The notes beneath the pieces were generated by a model that was not told where the DNA came from, did not search any database, and worked only from the letters and a program-made list of their open reading frames with translations. A stretch of 64,000 nt of DNA from Acanthamoeba lenticulata (Eukaryota; Discosea; Longamoebia; Acanthamoebidae), in the NCBI GenBank assembly GCA_002179805.1, contig NAVB01000708.1:1-64000 (forward strand), read 5' to 3'. The position numbers and the translations under genes were made by a program. Positions 12,810 through 23,647 of this stretch are shown here, one piece after another (the stretch's first letter is position 1; every line of letters starts with the position of its first letter).

Positions 12810-13079
12810 GGCCTCGTACCTGGACCTGACTGGTAGTTGGAGTGGTTGTGTGAAAGGACAAGGACGCAAATGAGGCTTGCCGTACACGTAATGCTGGCGA
12901 TATGAAAATATCTAGAAAATGATCAGAATGCGATGTCAACTTCTTCGAATGATCACAATGCGGCGCGTGTAGCTGCCCAAATTGTTGAGGAATTTCAAAT
13001 GGCCGTTGCGTTTGGCGGGAAGAGTGGAACGCAACAGTGTCAAGTGTTGCGTGCTTGAAACTGCATTCGATTCTATTTG

Positions 13080-14552
13080 ATGATGTCTCAGACAGGAGCG
13101 ACCAAGAAGACTGTAGTGCGTAAACCGCTTGGGGATCGCACCAATAGTGTGACGAAGAGCCATGGAGTGAAGAGCAAAGTTTCGTCAAGCACGGCCGTGA
13201 AAAAGAAAGCAACTACCGCTAAGTCCACAAGAGAGGCGACCAGTCACAAAGGGGCGGCCAAGAAGATTGTATCCAAGCCTAAACCGGAAGAGCCCCAATG
13301 GACTGTCAAAGACTTTGAAGTGGGCCGACCTCTGTATGCTTCCCTCTCCAATTATTGGTTGGGCGGACAAGATTTGCTGACTCTCCTTCTTCTGCAGAGG
13401 GCAAGGCAAGTTCGGTACGCTGCTTCTTGACCAGCCTTCACGTTATTCTCCTGCATCTTATGCGTCTTTGGAGCAGGCCTCGTTTACCTGGCACGTGAAA
13501 AGAAGACCAACTTTATGGTGGCCATCAAAGTCCTTTCCAAGCGCACCATTGAAGAATCCAACAGCAAGAAACAATTGCGGCGAGAGATTGAGATTCAAGC
13601 TCACCTTCGGTATGCCCCTCCTATTGGTAATGTTTGTAACTTTAGCCTCCCCTCTAATCTTTTCTTTTTCTGCCCTACAGACATCCCAACATACTTCGGT
13701 ACCGCACGGTGCCCTCTTCCCCCAACCAGATCTGCATCGTTCACATCTCTTCTCCTTCAGACTTTACGGCTATTTTGTGGACTCCAACTACGTGTACCTC
13801 GTGCTCGAGTATGCGCGCAATGGTGAGCTCTACAAGCACCTCAAGCGACAGCCTGGCCAGCGCCTCACGGAAGCCAAGGCCGCCAAGGTGCGCTCCGCTC
13901 CTCATCGCGAGCTCAGCATCTCCTCTCTTACCGCTCAAGTTCTTACCTTCTTCGTGGTTTCGGCAGTATTTGCTGCAACTTGTGTCCGCTTTGCAGTACT
14001 GCCACAGCAAGGGCGTCATCCATCGCGATCTCAAGGTGCGGTTGAGCCCTCCAGCCGCTTGGGGTCAAGTTCATGAGAACGTGCTCACACTCGTGGGTCT
14101 TGTTGCAGTTGGAGAATATTTTGCTCAGCGCCGACGACCAAGTCAAGCTCGCCGACTGGGGTTCGAGCGTACACGCGCGCGGCCACCGGAGGCGAACCCT
14201 GTGCGGCACGCTGGACTACCTCGCACCAGAGGTCGTCTCGGGGCAGCGACACGACCAAGCCGTCGATCGCTGGGCCCTGGGCGTCATCCTCTACGAGCTC
14301 CTCGTCGGGCGCCCGCCTTTCGAAGCCCCCGAAGAGTTGGCCACCGTCGCGCTCATCAAGGAGTGCAGCCACACCCTCCAGTTCCCCGAACATGTCGGGG
14401 CCCTCGCGCAGGACCTCATCTCCCGGCTTCTACGGCGCGACCCTGCCGAGCGCATCGCGCTCGCCGACATCCCCAGCCACCCGCTCTTCCAGTGCCTCGG
14501 CGAGGCCGCTGCCACCTCGACCAACACCATCACGGAGCCCTCTGCACCATGA
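13080..14552 (+). CDS. Aurora-type serine/threonine kinase
   Basis: Exons: 13080-13333, 13398-13414, 13477-13609, 13681-13698, 13761-13887, 13967-14035, 14109-14552, joining in frame to 353 residues. The Gly loop GQGKFGLVYLA, VAIKV lysine, HPNILRLYGYF, HRDLKLENIL catalytic loop and TLCGTLDYLAPEVV activation segment are all Aurora-like. The DFG position reads DWG (LADWGSSVHA). The basic N-terminal tail holds RKPLGDRTN, a full RxxLxxxxN destruction box, which fits APC/C-controlled mitotic turnover. Expected role: chromosome segregation and cytokinesis. The glycine loop is encoded largely by a 17-nt exon and part of the alpha-C/beta-4 region by an 18-nt exon. Another AGC-related kinase is possible but the activation segment strongly favours Aurora. 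Confidence 0.9.
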
Positions 14553-14711
14553 TCAGGGCGTCCTCTTGGACAACGAATTGTATAGACTTGGAAAAAGAAC
14601 CCAACCAGCGAACGCGGCTCGGCTGGCCAGTGTGAGGCCAGCTCGGTTGCTGCAAGTGACCTTCTCCTTGAGTGCTGTGAAGCATCGTTTGGCCTACTTG
14701 GATGATGATGA

Positions 14712-17700
14712 TCATGAAGAGTGGGAGGGCGCGGCCGTGAGCGTGTTCTCCGGGACGGGGGTGATCGTGATGCCCGCACGGTACTCCGCCACAAGCGCCT
14801 TGACCAACTTGTTCACCCGCTCCACTTCCTCGCTCGTCTCCAAGAGCGGGGCCACCTAGGCGGCATGCGTCGTGAGCAATGGCCAACATGGTGGCGTTCT
14901 TGGGCGAGGAAAGTGTACTCGTTCGGAGGAGGCGAGCTCCGACGTGGAGGCCAGCGAGAGGGTGGGGTAGTGTTGCCGGATGATAATGAGCACCTGCTCG
15001 GCCTCGAGCGTCTGCTCGGGATGCTCCGCGTACCACTCGTCCACCTTGGCGGTGTAGTGCATGATGATGTTGGACACGTTGTCCAGGCAGTGCATCATCG
15101 TCGTGTCGTGCAAGGCCGCTGGAGACCATTAGACACGCACACTCGCATGAGTCACTCAACGCGCGCATGGCCATGCGTGCAGCGAGCGCCATGTACCCCA
15201 CTCGACAAAGGCGCGCAGGAGGGTCGAGTTGTGGATGACCTCGTAGATGAGCTGGAAGTAAGCCGGGATGTCGACAAGCGGCTGCGTCCTGTAGAGCGGC
15301 TGCGCGGCCGCGCCAAACGAGCCGTAGCCGGCCGAGCGCGACATGGGCAGCGACGCTGCGGCTGCCTCGGCCACGGTGGTCGGCACCGGCGCGGACATCG
15401 TCGCCGCCGGGGCGAACGCCGCGCTCGTCGAGGCCGGCGCTGCTGCGGGCGTCGCGGCCGGTGAGGAAGATGACACGGACGACGAGCGCGAGCGCGGGAT
15501 CGATGGCGGAGACGGGCCGGCGGCAAGCTGGGTGGAGGGGAAGATGCGGGGCCCAAAGGTGATGAACAGGTTGAGCAGCAGCACGACCTGCTTGGCCACG
15601 ACCAGGATCTCGCTGGGGGCATCGCCCTCGGCGCCCTCTACGAGGGTGACAGCATCGCTGGAGCTGGACATGTCGTCTACGCTGCCGTGAAGGTCAATCG
15701 ACATGCTCTGCCCGTCCTTGGACAACGCCTGCAGCTAGTGGCAATTTGTGGAGTGAGTGTTTGAGTCCTTCCTCGACCAAGGAGGCCTTCTTGCAGGGAC
15801 GCATGTGCGTGCGTATGTACCCGGGTCTCGCTGCAGATGACGCGGATGAGGGCCAGCAGGCAACTCCACAGCTCTTGCCAGTTGTAGGCCAGACGCACGC
15901 CCTCGTTCTTCTGGAACACGACCAACCGCCTGAGCTCGGCCCCGATCAACAGCCGCCCCCGCGCGCGTTAGTTGTCGTCGCTATCATCACCATCGCCAAC
16001 AAAAAAAGAGCGTACCGGATAATATCCAGGCATGGGCAGAAGACCGCTGACGGCAGCCGCCGCTTCAGGTTCCCGCGCATGGTGCAGACCATAATGTCGA
16101 TCAGCGCGCAGGCCAGCGGCTGCGTCTTTATCACGACGTTCCTCGCGGTCTTGGTCTGGTGAACGAAGCGCGCCGTGAGTCGAGGACCCGCAGCGAGCAG
16201 GCAGGGCAGGGCGGACGCACCCTGCGGTAAACCGGGATCGCGGCGGCGAGGGCCGGATCGTGGAGGGCGCGGTTGATGGCCGAGTCGTCAGTCAGTCGCA
16301 GCAGCGAGTGGAGGCAGAACTGGCCGTATTCGCGCTGACGCGCGTCCCGCATGTCCGGCAGCAGATACGCCGCGAAGCCCAGCAGCTGCACCACCATCTC
16401 CTGTTGTGGCGTCGGCGTCGTCGGCACAGGCACAGCTGCAGAAGCCTTGCCTTCACTGCTAGCGGATTGGGCAGCGGAGGAATCGGCGGCCTTGTCCTTG
16501 GGCGCTTCGTCGGCCTCGGCCGCCTCGGTGGCAGCCACTGCAACCGTCTCCGACGACATGCCAGGAGTCTCCTGGTGTGGCGCGTCACTGTTGGTTCCGC
16601 TTGTCGGCTTCGGCTCGACAGAGCCTTCTTCGCCTTTGGCCTTGACCTCTCCTTCGTCGTCACCATCTTCATCATCATCGTTGTTATCGTCGTCATCTTC
16701 CTCGTCCTCGTAGGCGCTCCCGGCTGCCACCGGGCCGTCGAGGCGTCGCTGGAACGTCACCCTCACCAGGTGGTACGCGTTCAGCAGCACCGCCCCCGTC
16801 TGATACGCGGAGATCCTGCATCGTCGTCCGTGTCAACATGACCGGGCTCGCGCAGTCCATGACCAAGGGGTGGAGTGTTGAAGTGTGAAGGTGGCGTACT
16901 TGGCGTAAGGGTCTTCTGTGGGAGCCGCGAACCAGCCCGAGAGGAACCCAGTCATGCGCGACAGGATGGTCGGGTTGTGCTTCGGGTCGGTGATGAGCTC
17001 GTGATACATCCCGTTGCGCGCCTGGAGCGCTTTGGCCAGCACAGCCTGCCCATAAACACAACATAAAACAAATAAATAAAAAAAATCAATTAGTAAAAAT
17101 CAATAAAAGAAAAACAATTTATATCATTTTAATAAAAAGGAAGCGCACCTGGAGGTCGGCTGGCGCCGCGGCCAGACGGGCGTGGTAGAGGTTGCCCCAG
17201 GCCCCGGTCTCGGGACCGTGGGCGCCGCCTTCGTCGTTGTCGCTCTCTCTTTCGTTGCTGTGGTCCGACCCATAGCTCAGGAGAATGGCCAACAGGAACA
17301 TGGCCTCGGTCCCGAGCGGCGAGTCATGGCCGCCACGAAGGAGCTGAATTGCCCAGCCGCCGTGTCACGCTTCAGTGGCTATGATGGGACATCATGGCCT
17401 ATGGCACGTACCAGCATGATGGTGTCAAAGAGATCGACGTCCATGAAGTAGGCGAGGAACGAGTTGTCGGCGATCCGCTCGGTGGCCGTAGCGATGATGA
17501 CGAGGCAGGCCAGGGCCAGTCGCTTGAACGGCTCCGGGTAGCTGCCCTCCGAATCCAGGAGGATGGCATTGAGGGTCGTGAGCAGCTCGCCGATTTGCTC
17601 GCGTGCCGAGTCCGCGGGGCACAGCACGGCGAGGGCGCTCACCCCGAACGAAGAAAACTTCTTGCGGAAGAGGCAGCGCAGCAGAATGCAGATCGTCTGG

Positions 17701-18318
17701 CCAGTCGATGATATGGTTGTTAAGTCGATGCACGTTAACGGGTCAAGCGGACGACGTGTGCGCACCTCAAGAGCATGAGCCACTCGAATCCGCACGTGAT
17801 CGTGCAGACACCGGCAAGCGTTGGCAAAGATGGCTTGAAGCGTTTCCTGATTCGTGTAGAAAGACGAGACCCGCATGCGGTGTTGGTGGTTCAGTCCCAA
17901 CCAAAGACTAGTGATCGCCATACCTTCATCTGTAGGAGCTGCTCTTCGCCCGTGAGGATGACGCAACGCTCGAGGAACGCTGAGTTGACGCGCAGCAGAA
18001 ACAGCTCCTCCCAAAAGGTCGGGCTTCCTTGGCACGCCTCAAGGCCCTGAAGCGCAAGGTGTGCGGGCGAGTTAATGTCGCGTACCACGAGGCCAGAGAT
18101 GATGGCTGGCACACCTGAAAGAAGAGTTGCTCATAGATGTTGACAAACTTCTCCTTCAAGGAGATGGTGGTTTGGGCAGCCGTAGAAGCGGCCGCTGGGC
18201 CTGTGTGCGCCTTGCGCAGAAGGAACTCTGTGTGCCGCACCCCGCCTCCAGGTGCCGAGGGGGCCGCGGGCAGGACAGCAGACTCGGGCACACCATCCTC
18301 GCGCGTGGTGTCGTCCAT
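14712..18318 (-). CDS. ARMH3: ARMH3 (C10orf76, DUF1741) homologue
   Basis: Start MDDTTREDGVPESAVLPA; end ENTLTAAPSHSS with TGA (complement of 14712-14714). Conserved stretches recognised from the family: FWEELFLLRVNSAFLER, KTQPLACALIDIMV, VRLAYNWQELWSCLLALI, LFITFGPRIFP and a C-terminal helical exon containing EVERVNKLVKALVAEY. All-helical armadillo-like protein. In animals ARMH3 binds GBF1 and PI4KB at the Golgi and supports PI4P production. That role is inferred here. Acidic low-complexity insertions (about 16450-16720, Asp/Glu runs) separate conserved blocks and are absent from the core family pattern. An upstream Met at 18399 is in frame, but the region before 18318 looks like leader sequence. 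The gene converges with the Aurora gene, 159 bp apart. Confidence 0.82.
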
Positions 18319-18680
18319 GACAGAGGAAATTATTGTTGAATCTGGCTTGAATTCAATCAAATTGTGTCCTTGGTGTTGTCCACCAAATTGTTGCAACAAC
18401 GAATCTCTCCACTCTCTTGCGCGTTGTAAATGGGACGGTGGCGTTAAGAGAGTTAGCTGCGGGCTTGGGCTTGTGCTGTATGGCTACGTCAGCAGAACCA
18501 TTTTTGGGAACAGAAGGAAGTCCCGACGGAAAAGAAAACAAGATTCTATTTGAATATTTAAATTGCAATAAATAAATCATTTGTTTTTACTTCAACAAAC
18601 GTGATAAAACAGCCGACGCACGAGCGTGGCGTGGTCTCGCCAGTCCCGCAGGTTTGCGCCCGTATAACTTGTGTCCCTCT
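18319..18680. other. Intergenic, upstream of ARMH3 / downstream of ELO
   Basis: About 360 bases. The segment near 18550-18600 is AT-rich (aatatttaaattgcaataa) and probably belongs to the 3' untranslated or flanking region of the elongase. The rest likely includes the ARMH3 promoter and leader. No gene seen. Confidence 0.4.
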
Positions 18681-19795
18681 TTAATGCTTCTTGGACTTGT
18701 AGCTGGAAAAGTAGAACTGCACGAAGAGCAGAAGGTACGAGTTGATGATTCCCAGACCGATCTGGTGGCCCCACGTGTCGTCAAAGGATGGGCAGTTGCC
18801 CTTCCACAAGTAGTGCCAAGCGATGCTGGAGGATTGATTGAGCTAAGCATAGGATCAACTCGAAATACAACAACAACATGAAGGCTGCTCAGGGGACGTA
18901 CGACACGGAATGGAGGGCGTTCACGAGCACAAACTGGACGATTTGGAGGCGCGTGATGTACTTCTTCCACCAGATCTCCTTCTTCAAGCTGGCCATGAGG
19001 TAGTAGTAGTACCTGAGGTCATTAAGGAGCAAAAAGGTGAGAGGCTGCCTCGCTTCACGGACGCACAGCAGACCAGAGCACATGAGGCGTACATGAAGAT
19101 GTGCACGAAGCAGTTGAGCAACTCGGCACACCACTGGATGGGGATGAGGTTTTCCAGACAGTTCCACACAAGGAGCATCGTCACCCAGTGGTGATAGACG
19201 TGCAGGAACGTCAGCTTGTTCTGTGACGAGATAGGCAAAAGACAGAGTGAGACGACATCGGCGTGTGGGGTTGAGGTTAAGTAGCCTCGGCAAAGGAAGC
19301 ACCTTCTTCAGGCACATAAGAGCGGTATCGAACCACTCGTAATACTTGCTGAGGTAAAAGACGTAGATCCAAAAGTAGAGAGGTCCCTTGCCCACCTCCT
19401 TTGAGCCCGAATCGCAGAAGAGAGCCTCCGCTCCGTGCCGCTAATTTATCGCATTGCACAACGCTCGGTGAATTAATAATAAGTAATAACAAATGAATTG
19501 ATAATCTCTTCATCGAGGTACGCACCCGCCAGATTTCAAAAAGAGACACCGCCATCCCGGTGAACATGATCAAGGAGCCCGCGGTCATGATGAAGTTGTG
19601 GAGGATGGTGATGTTGACGAGGGCAAATGCCTTCCTATTCTTCATCCACGTGTGAAGAAGAAACACCATCGCCAGGTAGCCGAAGCTGAGCATGAGCGGC
19701 AGCGGCCATTGGGAAAGGAACATTTCTTGTGGCACATATCGGAAGTTGTTGATTTTGTCGATGACAGCATTCACGATTACCCCCACTTCCGCCAT
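18681..19795 (-). CDS. ELO-family very-long-chain fatty acid elongase
   Basis: Condensing enzyme (3-ketoacyl-CoA synthase step) of ER fatty-acid elongation. Motifs in order: KYYEWFDTALMCLKK, NKLTFLHVYHHWVTM with the catalytic HxxHH histidine box, FMYYYYLMASL and a Gln/Leu-rich helix, with about seven hydrophobic segments overall. The C-terminus YKSKKH fits a KxKxx ER-retrieval signal (Lys at -3 and -5). Start MAEVGVIVNAV is the first ATG in the open frame. The codon 12 bases upstream is TTG and not used. Four or five exons with gtac donors. Substrate chain length cannot be told from the sequence. Together with the acyl-CoA ligase 6 kb away it suggests lipid metabolism by content only, not co-regulation. 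Confidence 0.93.
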
Positions 19796-20098
19796 TTTCC
19801 GATCCAATTTGTGCCACTGGGCGGGTTAATCGTGCACTGTTGAGCGGTGCACAAGGACTGCTGCTCAGAGATGAGAAATCCGGTACAGCCAAGGTCGAAC
19901 GGTCCCGGGTTTGCAGGTCGCCAGGCGCGCAACAGGAACGTGACGGAGTTTTTACCACGCCGAAATGAACAATGTCTTGTCCTCTCCGTCTTCCTCTTCG
20001 TCGCCTTGAGCGTTCTGGCGTGCGACGCACCCGAAAACGAAGGGCCAATTTGGGGCTTGTGTTGTTGTTGTTTTACCACGGTGAACGCAAAGCTGTGG
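19796..20098. other. Intergenic, upstream of the elongase
   Basis: About 300 bases between the elongase start and the F-box protein stop. Mixed composition with a TTG-repeat stretch near 20060-20072. No convincing coding or RNA feature. Confidence 0.4.
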
Positions 20099-23000
20099 TC
20101 AAAGAATGACAAAGGGCGGGAAGAGGCCGTGGGGGATGGGCGTGTCCACGTCCTGGTCGGGATCGGCAGGCGTCGGACCGCCGCCCCAGCTGCGCTCTCG
20201 TCGGCCGACAAACTTGCGCTCGTAGTGGAGCTCGACGCGCAGCTCGCCCACGCGCTCGCTGTTGGTGAGCCGCCCGGGGGCCGCCTGGTGCGACCGCGCG
20301 TGGCCGAAGCTGCCCGAGAGCATCGTCTTGAGGAGCCCGCCGAGGCCCTTCTCGCGTCCCTCGTCCCGCTCCTCGCATAGCAGCGGGAGGCTCACCTCCA
20401 CTGTTGCTCGCTTCTCCTTGAGTATCAGCCGCCGATCCAGCCGCCAATGAGCCTTGGCTCTGCAGCACGCGCGACACGTGAGCGATACACCGATGGGAGC
20501 GCTGGGCCGCTACGATAACCGGAGCAGTACCTGAGCGTGGGCCCGCTTTCCTCCTTGCGCAAGAAGAGGATCGTGAAGAGCAGGTGCCTTATGTCGTTGT
20601 GTAGCGGGTAGAGCCGGTTCTTCCACTCCAAGCCGGACACGTCCTGGTGTTGTGAGTGTGTTTGTCATGGCCAGTCGAGTCAGTCTCAGTGAGGCGCCGG
20701 CAGCGGTGCGGGTCTTCTCTTTTAAAAAGAGGAAGAACCTTTTCGTCGATGAAGGGGAATGTGTCCAACGCCATCATCGACATGCAGTGCGGCGCCGTCT
20801 TCAGCTCCACCACATCAGCCTTGAGCGGACGCAGCTTGTCGGGACACTTCATGCTCTTCACTACACACACATAAATCGCCTGCCGTTAGCATGGGGCGCC
20901 TCTCGGTTGAGCGGGCGCGTGCGATGAACTCACCTCGGACGCTTGCCTGTACACCACCGTAGAGACCCCACAGGAGCTGCCATGTCCAAGCAAAGCAGAT
21001 GAATCAGCTGCATGATCAGAGCGAAATCAAATCGAGGTGGATGGCGTACCTGACGCATGCACTTGAACTTGCGCGGACCGCGAAGCTTAATATGGAGCTG
21101 CTTGTTCATGAGGCACGAGAAGATGGCCTTGTCGAGCTGCTCCATGGCCCGCCCGATCTCCACGAGGCGATCGGTCCGCTTCTGCAGCAGTTCCTCAGCG
21201 TGGTCCAGCTCATGTGGACTCACACTCTACATTTCAACAGCGACGTAGCTGTGTAAGGAGCTGTGGCCACAGAACGAGCAAGAAGAGGAAGAAGAAACGT
21301 ACGGAAATGGTGAGAAGGAATTTGGTGAAGTTCTGTTTCAGGGCGTCGACCCACTCGCTGTCGGCCCACTCGGGGTAGGTCGGGGCGCCCGTGGAAGACC
21401 CGCTGGCGTAGAACTGCCCGACCAGAGACTCCATAGCGCCGTAAATGACCTTTAGCTTCTCCTGCGCGTGACCGCTGGGAGGGGAGTCATCCGTAAGCGT
21501 CTGAGGTCAGTCAAGGCCGTGCGCGCCCACAGCGTGAGGCCGGGGCAAGTAGACAGACGGGAGGGCAGGCAGTGTACTCCAAGGTGCCGTAGGGCAGCAG
21601 GTCCTCCTCGGGCGAGGCGAGCGCGCTCCAGACGCGCTTGAACCCGAGGTGCGTGAGAACAACCAGCATGTCCGGCACGACAAACTCGTCCGAGGCTTGT
21701 TGCGGCTGCTGCTGCGGCGGCTTAGCATCCGGTTCGTCTGGTTCGCCCAGCTCGACGTCGTCATCGCCGGCGACCTCCACCGAGTGCTCTCTGTTGGTGC
21801 CCGACATGTTGAGCGAGGCCTCGCGCTCGTCCTCGTCGCTGAGCGTGACCCCGGCAAGCGAATTGCCGACGCCCAGCTCCGCTTCATCGACTGCGCACGG
21901 CTCGAAGCCGGGCACGTGCTTGGCCGCGGCTTGGGCCGCATAGAGCCGGATCTTCTCGACCCGCTGCGCCTCGCGCTCGCGCTTCGCCTCCTTCTTCTCG
22001 CGCTTCCTGCAGTAGTACTGGCCCGCCCTGGTCATGACGTCCCGCAAGTACAGCCGGCACTCCCTGTTGTGATCATCACCGTCATCATCTGTCTCGCGGC
22101 GCGGCGCGGCGCGGCCTAGCAAAGGCACGTACAGCGGGTACTGGTCCGCAGACTTGAAAATGGCGTCAAATAAGGCGGAGCAGGCCTTCTTCATGTTGAG
22201 CCCGCCCGGGCGAGGATGGCGGGTCTCGCCGCTGGCCTGTGTCGCCTATGTGAGCCGCCTTCTAAGAAGAAACGAGAGAGCAGTATCTGTACCGAGGCGG
22301 TCTGCGCATCGATCACTGAGCCGTGGAGCCAGGAGCGGTCGACCAGGGCTTGCTTGAGCGTCTGCTGCAGCATGTGCCGACAGCGCACGCGCAGCCACGC
22401 CGAAGCAAAGAGGAGCGACGGCGAAGTGGAGTGCAGGCGCGGCTCTGTCACAGCGCAACGTGTAGCATGAGCAATCGACTGCTCGACTTGTGACGCCCAT
22501 CGACAGCTTCGTACTCTCTTGCTCGGCGGAGAAGAAGAGGAAGCAAAGGGCCTGCTGTGGGGGAAAGAAGTAGGCCAGCTCTTGGACCAGAGCCGTGCGC
22601 TTCTCCGGTGGCGTCATGCGTATCAGCAGCCACGTGAAGTCAAACTGCATCAGCAACTGCGGCGAGAACGAAGGAGGACCATCAGTGAGGACGCAGTGAC
22701 CAGACGAGGCGGAAGCCTTCTGGGATCATACCTCAACCAGGAGCGTGGGGAAGGAGTCAAAGGGGGCCACATAGGCGGCCCCGACACTATCCTCCACGAA
22801 CTGCACGAACCGCTTGCGGTGGTGTCGCAGGTACCGGAGCACCATTTTTGGGTGTTGTAATTCTTCACAACGGTGCGCAGGTGCGGACTGAGAAGAAGGT
22901 CTCGGCACAAGGGAAGAGAGAGGGACACCGTACGATCGAGAAACAACTTGGTTGTGCAGGGGTCGAGGTTGGCAACCAGCGACGCGTAGAATGCGAGCCG

Positions 23001-23231
23001 TTCGTCGATTGCTCGCGGGTTGCCGGCGTTCACGTCCGCATCACGATTTTGATGAGATGGGTGCGGACGCCACTTTCTTTGGCTGGTGAGCAGAGCAGAC
23101 CACAGGCTCGGATCGTTGCAAAGGACCTGCGACCTCCTGTTCACGAGGCTCACGCTGAGAAGGTCTTCGTAGTCGAGTAAAGACAAAATGGCCAGGGCCA
23201 CTTCGTCTGGCAGGTCACCGTCCCCCCACAT
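20099..23231 (-). CDS. F-box protein with uncharacterised helical C-terminal region
   Basis: The N-terminus (MWGDGDLPDEVALAILSLLD, then YEDLLSVSLVNRRSQVL and a following SLW) is a clear F-box, the SKP1-binding helix bundle of SCF ubiquitin ligases. The remaining roughly 700 residues, in about eight exons, are mostly helical. They contain a Lys/Arg/Glu-rich segment (KREKKEAKREREAQRVEKI), an acidic linker, and blocks such as LHIKLRGPRKFKCM and MMALDTFPFIDEKVL. None matches a substrate-receptor domain (no LRR, WD40 or Kelch repeats). A junction at about 20531 to 20464 (LR|AK) fuses the last exons, ending PPFVIL and TGA. Inferred: substrate receptor with a novel recognition region. Confidence 0.65.
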
Positions 23232-23647
23232 GACTTTAGACTAAGGTCCTGCCTAGAGTTGTCGTAAAAGCAGTCGAGAGGTGTTGAGCGTGGCGGCCGT
23301 TAGGAGGGTTGCTGAGCACGAAGGCTCGCCCCAACTTTATCGAAATTCTGACCCGCGTAGAAAATGCTCCGGAAACGCCTGGTGATCATCATGCTCGGCA
23401 CGTGCGCTTCGACTCGTGCCCACTTGTTTCGCTGCAATGAGAAAAGCGTCTTCCTCATCTTCTGCAGCTTGTGCAATACGAGATAGACCAACTTGACACT
23501 GGACAAGAAGACAAAACCATCCGGTGTTGCCTATTTATGGCATAGATGGAGTTAAAAGTCAATGGTGGTGTTGCAGGTGAACCACAGTGCCCTATCTTCC
23601 TCCTTCACTCTCCTCTTTAGTAAATCCTTCTAATCTATTTTCAAGCA
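23232..23647. other. Intergenic, upstream of the F-box gene
   Basis: About 415 bases between the F-box gene start and the stop of the coiled-coil gene. A 68-residue open frame on the minus strand (23300-23506) shows no family resemblance and is not supported. No RNA gene seen. Confidence 0.4.
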
